A DNA stretch of 64,000 nt from CAZENU01 sp965222125 (GTDB taxonomy: Bacteria > Chloroflexota > Dehalococcoidia > Lucifugimonadales > CAZENU01), in contig CBDCTC010000004.1 in assembly GCA_965222125.1 (NCBI GenBank), forward strand, positions 1 through 64,000. Reading direction: 5' to 3'. The position numbers and the translations under genes are program-made. Of the stretch, positions 1 to 8,069 are shown piece after piece; position 1 is the stretch's first letter; every line of letters begins with the position of its first letter. Under the pieces are notes generated by a model. The model was given only the letters and a program-made list of their open reading frames with translations, searched no databases and was not told the DNA's origin.

Positions 1-149
1 TCGGTGAGAGCTACAAGATTCGCGTCTCGGAGGCGGAGGCATCGGACGGCAGGGCGCGTCAGAACCCGGTGCAGAGCAGCCATCTCGTTCGCACGGCCGT
101 GGCGATGGGCGCCCAAGTTGCCGGAGACAAGGAGGACCAGAGTGAATAA
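1..149 (+). CDS. dnaX: DNA polymerase III subunit gamma/tau, C-terminal end (partial)
   Basis: The reading frame that opens at base 3 encodes the last 48 residues of a protein ending at the TAA at 147-149. It contains the segments YKIRVSEAEA and SHLVRTAVAMGAQV followed by an acidic tail. This resembles the extreme C-terminus of Chloroflexi/actinobacterial-type DnaX (clamp-loader gamma/tau), and dnaX standing directly before ybaB-recR is a widely conserved arrangement. The stop overlaps the GTG start of ybaB by 8 bases, so the two are probably translationally coupled. The rest of the gene lies outside the window, and the assignment rests on the short tail plus context. Confidence 0.6.
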   Translation, partial: GESYKIRVSEAEASDGRARQNPVQSSHLVRTAVAMGAQVAGDKEDQSE

Positions 150-447
150 GAAGATGATGCGTCAGGCCCGCGAGCTCCAGAAGAACATGATGAAGATGCA
201 AGAGGAGCTCGAGAACGCCACGGTGGAGGCTTCCGTCGGCGGCGGGGTCGTCAGGGTAGTCGTAAGCGGCAAGTTGAGAGTGGAGTCGTTGACGATTCAA
301 CCCGAAGTCGTCTCTCCGGACGACGTGGAGATGCTGCAGGAGCTGGTGCAGGCGGCTGTGAACGAGGGCATGGAGGAGGCCCAGCAGATGGTCTCCAACC
401 GCATGAGCTCGCTCACCGGCGGTCTCAACATTCCCGGGTTGACCTAG
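142..447 (+). CDS. ybaB: YbaB/EbfC family nucleoid-associated protein
   Basis: A 101-residue protein starting at GTG 142, chosen because GGAGG lies at 131-135 and the family begins with a short basic stretch (NKKMMRQARELQKNMMKMQ). The open frame extends upstream to base 4, but that part overlaps dnaX and is not conserved. Features of the family are visible: a long N-terminal helix, the VEASVGGGVVRVVVSGK beta region, LTIQPEVV, and a C-terminal helix ending in LTGGLNIPGL. YbaB/EbfC forms dimers that bind DNA without strong sequence preference and is typically co-transcribed with recR, as here: recR starts 12 bases downstream. Confidence 0.93.
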   Translation: MNKKMMRQARELQKNMMKMQEELENATVEASVGGGVVRVVVSGKLRVESLTIQPEVVSPDDVEMLQELVQAAVNEGMEEAQQMVSNRMSSLTGGLNIPGLT

Positions 448-459
448 GGAACGTTGGGC

Positions 460-1071
460 ATGCGCGTAGACGGCTATTCGGCCGCCGAGCCGGTGACGAG
501 GCTTGTGGAGGAGTTTCACAAGCTGCCCGGCATCGGCCCCAAGACCGCACAGAGGCTCACCTACTACCTCGTGCGAATGCCCGAGGACGAGGCCCGCTCC
601 CTCGCCGAGGCCGTGCTCGCCGTGAAGGAGCGCATCACGCTCTGTTCGCTGTGCTTCAACATCACCGAGTCCGACCCGTGCTCGCTGTGCGGCGACCCGG
701 GCCGCGACCGCACCCGGATATGCGTCGTCGAGGAGGCCTTGGACGTGGCGGCGCTGGACCGCACCGGCATGTACCGAGGGCTCTACCACGTGCTCCACGG
801 GGTGATCTCGCCCATGGACGGCGTCGGCCCTGACGCCCTGAAGATCCAGCCGCTGCTCGGCCGTCTCACGTCAGGGGAGGTGACCGAGGTGATCCTCGCC
901 ACGAACCCGAACCTGGAGGGCGAGGCGACGTCGATGTACATCAACAAGCTGATCGAGCCTCTCGGAATCGTCGTGACCAGGCCCGCCCGGGGCCTCCCCG
1001 TGGGCGGCGACCTGGAGTACGCGGACGAAGTGACTCTCGGTCGGGCGATCGAGGGCCGCCAGCGGTTCTGA
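460..1071 (+). CDS. recR: Recombination mediator RecR
   Basis: A 203-residue RecR. ATG 460 is preferred over TTG 454, six bases upstream. Family features in order: a helix-hairpin-helix region (LPGIGPKTAQRLTYYLVRMP), a four-cysteine zinc motif (CSLCFNITESDPCSLC), a Toprim domain (ICVVEEALDVAALDRTGMYRGLYHVLHG) and the ATNPNLEGEATSMYI segment. With RecO and RecF it forms the loader that puts RecA onto gapped DNA coated with SSB. It sits between ybaB and recO on the same strand with gaps of 12 and 4 bases, so the three very likely form one operon. Confidence 0.96.
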   Translation: MRVDGYSAAEPVTRLVEEFHKLPGIGPKTAQRLTYYLVRMPEDEARSLAEAVLAVKERITLCSLCFNITESDPCSLCGDPGRDRTRICVVEEALDVAALDRTGMYRGLYHVLHGVISPMDGVGPDALKIQPLLGRLTSGEVTEVILATNPNLEGEATSMYINKLIEPLGIVVTRPARGLPVGGDLEYADEVTLGRAIEGRQRF

Positions 1072-1075
1072 AGCT

Positions 1076-1849
1076 GTGGCCAGGCCAAGGACGTACAAGA
1101 CGCGCGCCGTCGTCCTCAGGCACGTCCCCCTTGGAGAGGCCGACCGGATCCTGACGCTGTGCACCCAGGACCGCGGCAAGGTGCGCGCGGTGGCGAGAGG
1201 CGTGCGGCGGACGAAGAGCCGGCTCTCCGGCCATCTCGAGCCGCTGACACACGTTAGGGTGTCGGTCGCGGAGGGCCGCGACCTCGACCACCTGAGCGAG
1301 GCCGAGACCCTCCACAGCTTCCGAGCGCTGCGGGAGGACCTCGCCCGCGTGTCCGTGGCTGTCCACCTCTGCGAGCTCGTCGACCGGTTCACGGCCGAGG
1401 GTTCGCCGGCGCCCGACGTGCTCGACCTCCTGCTGGTCGCCATGACGATGCTGGAAGCAGGGGAGGGCTCGCCGATGCTGGTATGCGCCTTCGAGGTCAA
1501 GATTCTGGGCTATTCGGGCTTCGGTCCGGAGGTGCAGCGATGCGCCCACTGCCGGTCCGAGCTAGAGCCCGACGACCACGTGTACAGCAGCGCCGCGGGA
1601 GGCATACTCTGCCCGTCCTGCAAGGTTGCGTCCGAGGGCCCGCTGCTCTCCGTGTCGATGAACGCCATCAAGGTGCTGCGCTACCTGCAGCGGCAGAGCA
1701 TCCGGCAGGCGCCGTCGCTCAAAGTCTCTCCCGAGCTGGCCGGACAGGTGGACCGGCTCCTCACCGCGTACGTCACCCACGTACTGGAGCGCGATCTGAA
1801 GAGCACCGAGTTCATGAAGCTCGTCGCCACGCCTGGCGCGGAGCGCTGA
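1076..1849 (+). CDS. recO: DNA repair protein RecO
   Basis: 257 residues from GTG 1076, four bases after the recR stop. The N-terminal OB-fold starts with the typical YKTRAVVLRHVPLGEADRI and GKVRAVARGVRRTKSRLSG. A helical region follows, and a zinc ribbon is formed by CAHC and, about 30 residues later, CPSC. RecO anneals SSB-coated strands and cooperates with RecR, whose gene is directly upstream. The length and all landmarks are normal for the family. The ybaB-recR-recO order points to a dedicated recombination-repair transcription unit whose 3' end is here. Confidence 0.94.
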   Translation: MARPRTYKTRAVVLRHVPLGEADRILTLCTQDRGKVRAVARGVRRTKSRLSGHLEPLTHVRVSVAEGRDLDHLSEAETLHSFRALREDLARVSVAVHLCELVDRFTAEGSPAPDVLDLLLVAMTMLEAGEGSPMLVCAFEVKILGYSGFGPEVQRCAHCRSELEPDDHVYSSAAGGILCPSCKVASEGPLLSVSMNAIKVLRYLQRQSIRQAPSLKVSPELAGQVDRLLTAYVTHVLERDLKSTEFMKLVATPGAER

Positions 1850-1957
1850 TCGGGGAGCCCTCGGCTCGAACACCCCCTCCTCTGCCATATCGGCCAATAG
1901 CTCGCCCCGGCCAGCGTTTCGTGTACGGCATGCGCTCTCCTCGGACGTAGAACGCGT

Positions 1958-1973
1958 CCGGCCTGCTGGCCGG
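1958..1973 (+). terminator. Possible hairpin after recO
   Basis: A perfect 6-bp stem CCGGCC/GGCCGG with a TGCT loop lies 109 bases after the recO stop. No T-run follows, so it is a weak terminator candidate. Nothing else is recognised between recO and the signal-peptide stub at 2103. Confidence 0.25.
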
Positions 1974-2102
1974 TCAAGGCCTTCTGACGTCTCGTGGACG
2001 TGTCGCCCGCAAAACCGATTCGGGCGGTTCTCTCGTAACACTTAACGATGGTGTCGACGCCTCGCGCGTGACGCGAAGCGCGGTCGAAGGGGGATCGCGG
2101 AG

Positions 2103-2270
2103 ATGCGGGATCGTAGCTCTGGGCCGGGTACATCATGGCTGCGGCGAGTGGTTGGCGCGGTTGCGCTGGCGGCACTGACCTTGGCGGCCGGCGCCGCTCC
2201 GACAGCGGCCGAAGCGCAGCTGCCGCCGCCGGACGGCTCCGTCAAGTGGGCACAACCCCCCTTTCTTTGA
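2103..2270 (+). pseudogene. Signal-peptide stub of a truncated secreted protein
   Basis: A 55-residue reading frame starting at ATG 2103 with purine-rich sequence (AAGGGGGA) upstream. It encodes a textbook Sec signal peptide: basic WLRR, hydrophobic core VVGAVALAALTLAAGAA, and an AEA-Q cleavage site around residues 36-39. The mature part is only about 17 residues before TGA. Mature secreted proteins are rarely this short, and the frame stops 75 bases before the left end of an insertion sequence. I read it as the 5' stub of a longer gene lost during transposon activity. The identity of the original protein cannot be told. Confidence 0.5.
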
Positions 2271-2344
2271 CCTTCTGGAGGCTCCGTCCGGAACAAGAAC
2301 CTAAGTAGGTGGCTTTCGGTTCAGTTGCACCGTCATTCCTCTAG

Positions 2345-3535
2345 GGATGCTCTGAACAATCGGCTTCAGGCTGGGCCGAGTTGAACGGGAGTGGTTTTGG
2401 GGGCGTTGAATTGCCTCATGGCGCCGTGGTGGGGGTTATTGTCGGCCTACAACCGGCCCTGACAGGGCGTTTCGCCGCCGTCAGCCCTGATTTGGGCGCA
2501 CTTATACAAGGTTTCACGCCGCCAGGTACTGTTCGGCCCTCATCAAGTTGGCAAACCCCATCAGCGTCATCAGCCGCTGCGTGTTCTTGGACAGTCCCCT
2601 GTAGCGGACCTTGGCGTAGCCGAAGTGCCGCTTGATGTACAGGAACGGATGCTCCACCTTGGCTCTGACCGACGCTTTGCGCTTCTCCGACACCGCCTCA
2701 GGACTCTCAGGCTCCAGCTTCCGACGCTGGCCGGGCCTCATCGCCACCTGCCACTCCACATCCAAGCCCCGGTTGCCCGGCCTCTTGTCAACTCCCTGAT
2801 ACCCAGCATCTCCCCACACCTGAGACTCCCCACCGTGCAGCAACCGGGGCAACTCAGTCAGGTCATGCACGTTCGCAGATGTCGTGGTCATGCTGTGCAC
2901 CACTCCCGTCTGCGAGTCCACACCGATGTGCACCTTCATCCCGAAGTGCCACTCGTTACCCTTCTTGGTCTGGTGCATCTCGGGGTCGCGCTCTTTAGCA
3001 CGATTCTTCGTCGATGAGGGAGCCGCTATGATGCTCGCGTCCACTATCGTCCCCTCCTGAAGACGGAGACCCTCGGACTCCAGATAGCGGTTGATCTCCT
3101 CGAACAGACCCGAGCCCAACTCATGCTCTTCCAGCAGGTGGCGGAAGTTCAGAATCGTCGTCTCGTCCGGCAGCGGCCCAGGCAGTCTCAGCCCTACGAA
3201 CCACCTCACCGATTCGACCTCGTAGAGCATGTCCTCCATCCCAGGGTCGCTCAGGTTGTAGAACAACTGCACGCAGTGTATCCGTAGCATCGCCGACAAC
3301 TCGTAGGGACGCCGACCTCGGCCAGCATTGGGATAGAACGTCGGATGCGCTCTTCCAACTCTTCCCACGGGATCAGTCCATCCATGCGCTCAAGGAACTT
3401 CTCCCGCCGAGTCTTCTTGCTCTCGTAGTCCAAGTCCGCAAACGTCGGCTGGTTCATTGCCTCGCCTCCCCCGTCTTCAGTCCTTGGCCCTATGTTACTA
3501 TCCCGCAACCCACCGGGGACTTATTCAGAGCATCC
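2345..3535 (-). mobile_element. IS5-family insertion sequence (complete, 1191 bp)
   Basis: The element is bounded by terminal inverted repeats GGATGCTCTGAA at 2345-2356 and its complement at 3524-3535. It is flanked on both sides by the direct 4-bp sequence CTAG (2341-2344 and 3536-3539), which fits the YTAR target duplications of the IS5 group. It carries a single transposase gene on the minus strand, which is frameshifted (separate entry). Its right-hand CTAG abuts the presumed left end of an IS630-type remnant, so it appears to have landed at the edge of an older element. Confidence 0.85.
2514..3457 (-). pseudogene. IS5-family transposase, frameshifted
   Basis: The start is ATG 3457 preceded by GGAGGCGAGGCA. 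The N-terminus (QPTFADLDYESKKTRREKF, ERMDGLIPWEELEERIR) is typical of the IS5 group. The continuation FYPNAGRGRRPYELSAMLRI lies in another frame, with the switch at about 3339-3341. Restoring one C there (RIRPFYPNAG) rebuilds the family sequence exactly, so this is a one-base deletion rather than programmed slippage, since no slippery run is present. Downstream the DDE residues are all visible: VDAS, WGDAGYQG and AKVEHPFLYIKR. The protein would be about 314 residues if repaired. As sequenced the element cannot make full-length transposase. Confidence 0.88.
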
Positions 3536-3539
3536 CTAG

Positions 3540-4033
3540 TGTCCTGTCTCTGAAGTTAGTGGCATAAGTGTTCGGTAGCTGGTATTCTCCTGAGAGTTCA
3601 TGTGAGGAGGAGGATTCACATGCGTCTTGGTCGACCAACCCCACCGTTGACGCTCAGCGACGATGAAAGGGAGACACTGGGACAGTGGGCGCGCAGGCCC
3701 AAGACGGCGCAAGCGTTGGCCCAGCGGGCCCGAATGGTTGTGGAATGTTCTAAGGGCAAGACGAACACCGCTGTGGCCGCGGAGTTGAGAGTGTCGCAAG
3801 CGACGGTTGGCAAGTGGAGGTCTCGGTTCTTGGAGAGTCGACTGGACGGACTGGTGGATGAAGCAAGGCCTGGCAGACCCCGCACTGTCACCGATGCTGA
3901 CGTTGAGAGGGTCGTGACGCTGACCCTGGAGACCACACCGAAGGATGCTACACACTGGAGCACCCGGTCCATGGCCCGGTTTCACAGTCCTGGCAACTGC
4001 GGAGCCGGGTGGGTACTCCGACAGCGCGGATAA
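3540..4033 (+). pseudogene. IS630-family transposase remnant (N-terminal half)
   Basis: The frame starts at ATG 3620 behind GAGGAGGAGG. It encodes the helix-turn-helix half of an IS630-type transposase: LSDDERETLGQWARR, AQRARMVVECSKGKTNTAVA, VSQATVGKWRSRFLE, and LVDEARPGRPRTV, up to ATHWSTRSMA. Family similarity ends there (around 3975). The remaining residues to the stop at 4033 come from unrelated sequence, and the whole DDE catalytic domain is gone. The stretch from 3540 (GTGTCCTGTCTCTGAAG) is the probable left end of the element, next to a TA dinucleotide as expected for IS630 insertions. A dead fragment. Confidence 0.75.
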
Positions 4034-4273
4034 TACCGCCGCTTGACAATCTCGTACTGCCGCACTCAGGACACGCTTCCCACTTGTCCGACTTCTTGGG
4101 CCACTTCCAGTCGGCTACGAATGGTGCAGCTATGGCAAGACGAATGGACCTAGCAGAAAGCCAATCACGAATCCTAGATTCCGTGGATAGCCCTTGCGCC
4201 TAGTCCACCATTCGGCAAGTAAGGCGCAAACTACCGTGACCGCTAGATAGATCAGCCCGCCCTCGAAGATCAT
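3948..4273 (-). pseudogene. Small membrane protein with C-terminal zinc ribbon, frameshifted
   Basis: From ATG 4273, with AGGAGAG upstream, the frame encodes a hydrophobic N-terminus (LIYLAVTVVCALLAEWW, then RRKGYPRNLGFVIGFLLGPF) and stops at 4130 after 47 residues. In another frame the sequence goes on with ADWKWPKKSDKWEACPECGS and a second pair RSCQDC, a typical zinc ribbon following a transmembrane region. I infer one original protein of roughly 90 residues broken by an indel near 4140-4150. Its 3' end is overwritten by the IS630 remnant at about 3975-3985. Alternatively the 47-residue membrane peptide could still be made alone. Confidence 0.5.
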
Positions 4274-4353
4274 ATCTTCTCTCTCCTACACAAAGCGACT
4301 CCGGCGATCAAACCGGAGCCGCTAGGTTTCCGCGATTCCCTTCTACGGGCCGT

Positions 4354-4701
4354 TTAGGGCCAACAGGTGACTCTGACGCCATCCTTGTAGCATTCCACCC
4401 TATCGAATGTCGGGTAGTCTGCCGAGATGTACGCGCGCTCCATATCCGGGTTGATGACAAAGAGCACTGCTGTCGTCCCATCACACGGGACCTTGACGCC
4501 CTTGGGGTTGTAGCACGGGGCGTTCGAGCTCACGTACACCCAGGGGGGCAGCGTGACGGCCATCAGTCCGAACACGACGACTACGATATAGCCGACAACA
4601 CGCAGACCCAACTCTTTGGACGTTCTGACCAAGTACACTCCTATGGCCGCAAACACTCCGAACAGTGCGAAGGGAATCACGACTACTGCTATCGTGTCCA
4701 T
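4354..4701 (-). CDS. Small membrane protein with Cys-containing exposed domain
   Basis: A 115-residue protein of unknown function starting at ATG 4701. Two hydrophobic segments (IAVVVIPFALFGVFAAIGVY and VVGYIVVVVFGLMAVTLP) flank a short basic loop. An exposed C-terminal region follows with four cysteines (APCYNPKG, VPCDGT, ECYKDGV, VTCWP), which could form two disulfides outside the membrane. It starts four bases after the stop of a 43-residue gene, so the two are likely co-translated. The region has lower GC than the genes to its right. No family was recognised. Confidence 0.55.
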   Translation of the reverse strand: MDTIAVVVIPFALFGVFAAIGVYLVRTSKELGLRVVGYIVVVVFGLMAVTLPPWVYVSSNAPCYNPKGVKVPCDGTTAVLFVINPDMERAYISADYPTFDRVECYKDGVRVTCWP

Positions 4702-4705
4702 GGCG

Positions 4706-4837
4706 CTAGTCCGGGTCCGTCGTGCCATCGCCATACTGCCACTTGTTGACGATGGGGTACTTGTGCTTCGTGCAGACGAAGCCGATGCAGAGTTTGAAGT
4801 AGCCCTTGCCGTAGGCAATGACTTTTGTCGCTTTCAT
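4706..4837 (-). CDS. Small 43-residue protein
   Basis: A short frame from ATG 4837, included because it has a strong TAAGGAGG ribosome-binding site eight bases upstream and is followed after four bases by the start of the small membrane protein gene. The peptide begins MKATKVIAYGKGYFKL, then has CIGFVCTKHKYPIVNKW and an acidic tail. The paired Cys and basic core suggest a small folded or metal-binding peptide, but no family is recognised. The two genes look like a tiny operon at the edge of the mobile-element island. Confidence 0.45.
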   Translation of the reverse strand: MKATKVIAYGKGYFKLCIGFVCTKHKYPIVNKWQYGDGTTDPD

Positions 4838-5065
4838 GCCCGCCTCCTTATTGGGATACCTGTCGTCAATCATAGAGGCCGGATATCAATCTGACGTAAA
4901 GATCAACCCTGGAACTATAAGAATTTTGTCAAGATTTCTGCACGGGGAGGACATCGCGAAAGCTCGGGAAAATCGGTCCCCAGTACCCCTCGGCGCCCCC
5001 GGATACGTGACGGCCTCCAATGGGAAACTCGTGCTACAATTCCGACGGCAGCATTCGCAGGCGAC

Positions 5066-7462
5066 ATGTCACCCATAGAAACAGGTGATACGGACGTACC
5101 GTTGCAGGAAATCGACACGCTCAGGCGGGAGATAGACGATCTGCGGACGCGCCACCTCAGGTTGAGCGAGGTCAGCCGTCGCATCACCGAGAGCTGGGAC
5201 TTCGACACCGTGCTCCAGGAAGTCGTCGACGGCGCCCGCTGGCTGACCGACGCCCGATATGGCGCGGTCGGGGTGTTCGACGACTCAGGGCGCGTTCGAG
5301 AGTTCATCACCTCCGGCATCACTCCTGAAGAACGCCTACTGCTGGGGAGTCGGCCCAAGGGGTTGGGTATCCTCGGCTACCTGAACGAGATCCAGGAGCC
5401 GCTGCGACTCGCAGACCTCACCCGTCATTCCCGGTCGGTCGGCTTCCCCGAGAACCACCCACCGATGAAGACCTTCCTTGGCGCGCCGATCCGCCACTTG
5501 GGCGAGCCTGTTGGCAACATCTTCCTCACGGAGAAGGAAGGTGGGGAGTTCTCGGAAGAAGACGAACAGACCCTGGTCATGTTCGCATCACAGGCCGCAA
5601 TCGCCATCGGCAACGCTCTCAGATACGGGGAAGAGCGGCGGGCCAGGGATGAAATGGAGACCGAGCGGCGTCGCCTGGCTGCGCTGGTGGAGTCGTCGCC
5701 GGTGGGCGTCATGGTGGTCGACGCCGCCACGAGGACTTTCGCGTCGGTCAACAAGGAGGCGGAGCGCATCCTGGGCATGTCGCCGGAGCCCGGCTCCACG
5801 CTCGTGCGATATCACGAAGTGGCTATCTACCGGCGTACGGACGGCAAGAAGTACGAAGGCCACGAGCGCCCGCTGGCGAGGGCGCTGGACCTCGGCGAGG
5901 TCGTGCGGGCAGAAGAGATATTGTTGAATCGCCCGGACGGTCGGACGGTGACCATCCTCGTCAACGCGACGCCGATCTATTCGGATGGCGGGGAGATAGT
6001 ATCCGCCATCGCCGTTATCCAGGACATGACACCTCTGGAGGAGGTCGAACGCCTGCGCAATGAGTTCCTCGCCATGGTGAGCCACGAGCTGCGAACGCCT
6101 CTGACCACGATCAAGGGCTGCACGTCTGTCGTGCTGAACAGCACCAGAGCCCCCAACGTCTCTGAGCTTCTCCAATACTTTCGAATGATAGATGAGCAGT
6201 CGGATAACCTGCGTGATCTCGTCAACAACCTCCTCGATATGACACAGATAGAAGCCGGGGCGTTGTCGGTAACTCCCGAACCCACGGACGTGAAGGCTCT
6301 GATCGAGGAATCGAAACTGTCGTTCGTTCGTCGCGGAGCGCTGAATCCCATCGAGGCGGACCTCGCCCCGAACCTGCCCCCGGTCGCGGCGGACAGGCAG
6401 CGTATCGCTCAAGTGCTGAACAACCTGCTGTCCAATGCATCCAAGCACTCGGATGCTGGCTCCCCGATTAGCGTGGGTGCATCACGCGACGACTTCTACG
6501 TGGTCATCTCCGTAACGGACGAGGGCAGAGGGATACTTGCCGACCAACTGCCCAGGCTGTTCAGAAAGTTCTCTCGGATAGACGACAGCGGCCGTGAGCG
6601 GAAAATCGCGGGAGAAGGTCTGGGGCTCGCGATCTGCAAGGGAATAGTCGAGGCGCATGGAGGCCGCATATGGGCCGAGAGCGGCGGCGCCGGACGCGGC
6701 ACGCGGATCACCTTTTCGATTCCCGAGGCCGTTCGTGAGCTCACCGGCGACGCTATGGCTGTTATGCTCGGTGATGAGAAGCGGATTCTCGTGGTGGACG
6801 ACGAGCCTCAGGTGTTGCGGCTCCTCCGAAACATACTTTCGGACCACGGATACAAATCGTTCGGGACCGGCAATCCAGATGAGATGATGAATCTCTTCGA
6901 GATGGAGCGGCCCCACCTCGTCCTCATGGACCTGATGGTGCCCGGGACCAGCGGATTCGAGCTCATGAGCCGCATCCGCGAGGTGTCCGAAGTGCCGATC
7001 ATCTTCCTGTCCGCGAACGACCAGGAGGAGAACGTCGTAAAGGCCCTCGGCATGGGAGCCGACGACTACATAGTCAAGCCATTCTCCTCTACCGAACTGG
7101 TGGCGAGGGTCGAAGCATCCTTGCGGAAGCGAGGATCGGCTGGTATGCCTGAGCCGCGCCAGCCCTCCCGCCGGGGAGAACTGACTATCGACTATGCAGA
7201 CCGCGCGGTGACCGTATCCGACCGCCCGGTGCCACTGTCAGCGACCGAGTACAAGCTGCTCTTCGAGCTCTCCATCAACGCCGGACGTGTATTGACGCAC
7301 GAACAGATCCTGCAGAGGGTCTGGGGACCGGGGTACTCTGGCGAGGGACACTTGGTGCGTGTCTTCGTTGGGAACCTACGACGCAAGCTCGGAGACGACG
7401 CAAGGAAACCAAAGTACATCCTCACCGAGCCCCGCGTCGGCTATCGTATGAACAAGCCATAG
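5066..7462 (+). CDS. Hybrid sensor: GAF-PAS histidine kinase fused to OmpR-type regulator
   Basis: A 798-residue one-protein two-component system. Order of domains: short coiled segment; GAF sensor (about 25-190); PAS (about 205-330); HisKA dimerisation/phosphoacceptor with H340 in the H-box AMVSHELRTPL; HATPase domain with N-box LNNLLSNASKHS, DEGRGI and GEGLGLAICKGIVEAHGG; receiver (about 570-690) with DD at 578-579 and phosphoacceptor D622 in LVLMDLMVPG, and K in DDYIVKPF; and a C-terminal winged helix (about 700-798, SATEYKLLFEL, GYRMNKP). No transmembrane segments, so it acts in the cytoplasm. The kinase and its DNA-binding output lie in one chain, so phosphotransfer can be intramolecular. 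No neighbouring target operon is obvious. Confidence 0.92.
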   Translation: MSPIETGDTDVPLQEIDTLRREIDDLRTRHLRLSEVSRRITESWDFDTVLQEVVDGARWLTDARYGAVGVFDDSGRVREFITSGITPEERLLLGSRPKGLGILGYLNEIQEPLRLADLTRHSRSVGFPENHPPMKTFLGAPIRHLGEPVGNIFLTEKEGGEFSEEDEQTLVMFASQAAIAIGNALRYGEERRARDEMETERRRLAALVESSPVGVMVVDAATRTFASVNKEAERILGMSPEPGSTLVRYHEVAIYRRTDGKKYEGHERPLARALDLGEVVRAEEILLNRPDGRTVTILVNATPIYSDGGEIVSAIAVIQDMTPLEEVERLRNEFLAMVSHELRTPLTTIKGCTSVVLNSTRAPNVSELLQYFRMIDEQSDNLRDLVNNLLDMTQIEAGALSVTPEPTDVKALIEESKLSFVRRGALNPIEADLAPNLPPVAADRQRIAQVLNNLLSNASKHSDAGSPISVGASRDDFYVVISVTDEGRGILADQLPRLFRKFSRIDDSGRERKIAGEGLGLAICKGIVEAHGGRIWAESGGAGRGTRITFSIPEAVRELTGDAMAVMLGDEKRILVVDDEPQVLRLLRNILSDHGYKSFGTGNPDEMMNLFEMERPHLVLMDLMVPGTSGFELMSRIREVSEVPIIFLSANDQEENVVKALGMGADDYIVKPFSSTELVARVEASLRKRGSAGMPEPRQPSRRGELTIDYADRAVTVSDRPVPLSATEYKLLFELSINAGRVLTHEQILQRVWGPGYSGEGHLVRVFVGNLRRKLGDDARKPKYILTEPRVGYRMNKP

Positions 7463-7463
7463 C

Positions 7464-7575
7464 GTGACTGTTCACGTTTGACGGAACCCGGCGTGCGCCC
7501 CTCAATACGCGCCGCTGCAGCAGCGGCGCTACTCGGGGTGAAAGGGTTGTCGAAGCATCAAGTCTGAACAGATAC
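7464..7575. repeat. Possible degenerate MITE-like inverted repeat
   Basis: GTGACTGTTCAC at 7464-7475 and GTATCTGTTCAGA (complement) at 7563-7575 resemble the terminal repeat GTAACTGTTCAGA of the elements at 44.6-45.0 kb, in the same inward orientation and at similar spacing. No target duplication is visible, so this may be an old, eroded copy or chance. Confidence 0.3.
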
Positions 7576-7658
7576 GGCCCGGCGGCCGGCTGCGTGTCTC
7601 GACTGGGTGCGGGGTGTGTGCTAGCATCCCGCCGAGATCGACTTGGGGGAGGGCCGGC

Positions 7659-8006
7659 TTGTTCGAGGAGACTGAGCTCGCGCGGATTCGCGAGGTCGTC
7701 GCAGAGGTCGTAGACGAAGGAAGTCTCGGCGTCGCGCAGTTTCTCAGGTGTCACGCGGTTACCGCCGATGCCGACCTGCTCGACTCCTCGCTGGCCGCGC
7801 TGACCTCCCTCGGCGAAACGTGGTTCGGCTCCCGTCCCGCTCAGACGCACCGGCTTGGCGAGGGCAGCGGCCTCTATCTCACGGAGATGCACAAGTGGGG
7901 CGCTGGACAGGGCGCCATCGTCACGGTGAGCGTCGGATCGAACCCGGAGCCGCGCCTCGACCTGCTGCTCGTCGGCAGCAAGGGCAGCCTGTACCACCGT
8001 GACTGA
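7659..8006 (+). CDS. Conserved-looking 115-residue protein upstream of a dehydrogenase
   Basis: TTG 7659 is chosen as start because GGGGGAGGG sits just upstream and the sequence becomes protein-like there (FEETELARIREVVAEVVDEGS). It is soluble and has no signal peptide. The C-terminal half has YLTEMHKWGAGQGAIVTVSV and ends LLLVGSKGSLYHRD, which is reminiscent of the VVGTKGTL segment of Gfo/Idh/MocA substrate domains, including that of the gene starting 63 bases downstream. It could be a small accessory protein to that dehydrogenase. No function is known to me. Confidence 0.5.
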   Translation: MFEETELARIREVVAEVVDEGSLGVAQFLRCHAVTADADLLDSSLAALTSLGETWFGSRPAQTHRLGEGSGLYLTEMHKWGAGQGAIVTVSVGSNPEPRLDLLLVGSKGSLYHRD

Positions 8007-8069
8007 GCCGCGAAGGGCCGCAGATACGAAGCGCAACGCGGCCACGTCTATTGCACACGGAGACGAAGA

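Noticed and set aside
4009..4203. 64-residue plus-strand open frame after the IS630 remnant
   Set aside because: Antisense to the zinc-ribbon remnant, which explains the sequence better. No ribosome site.
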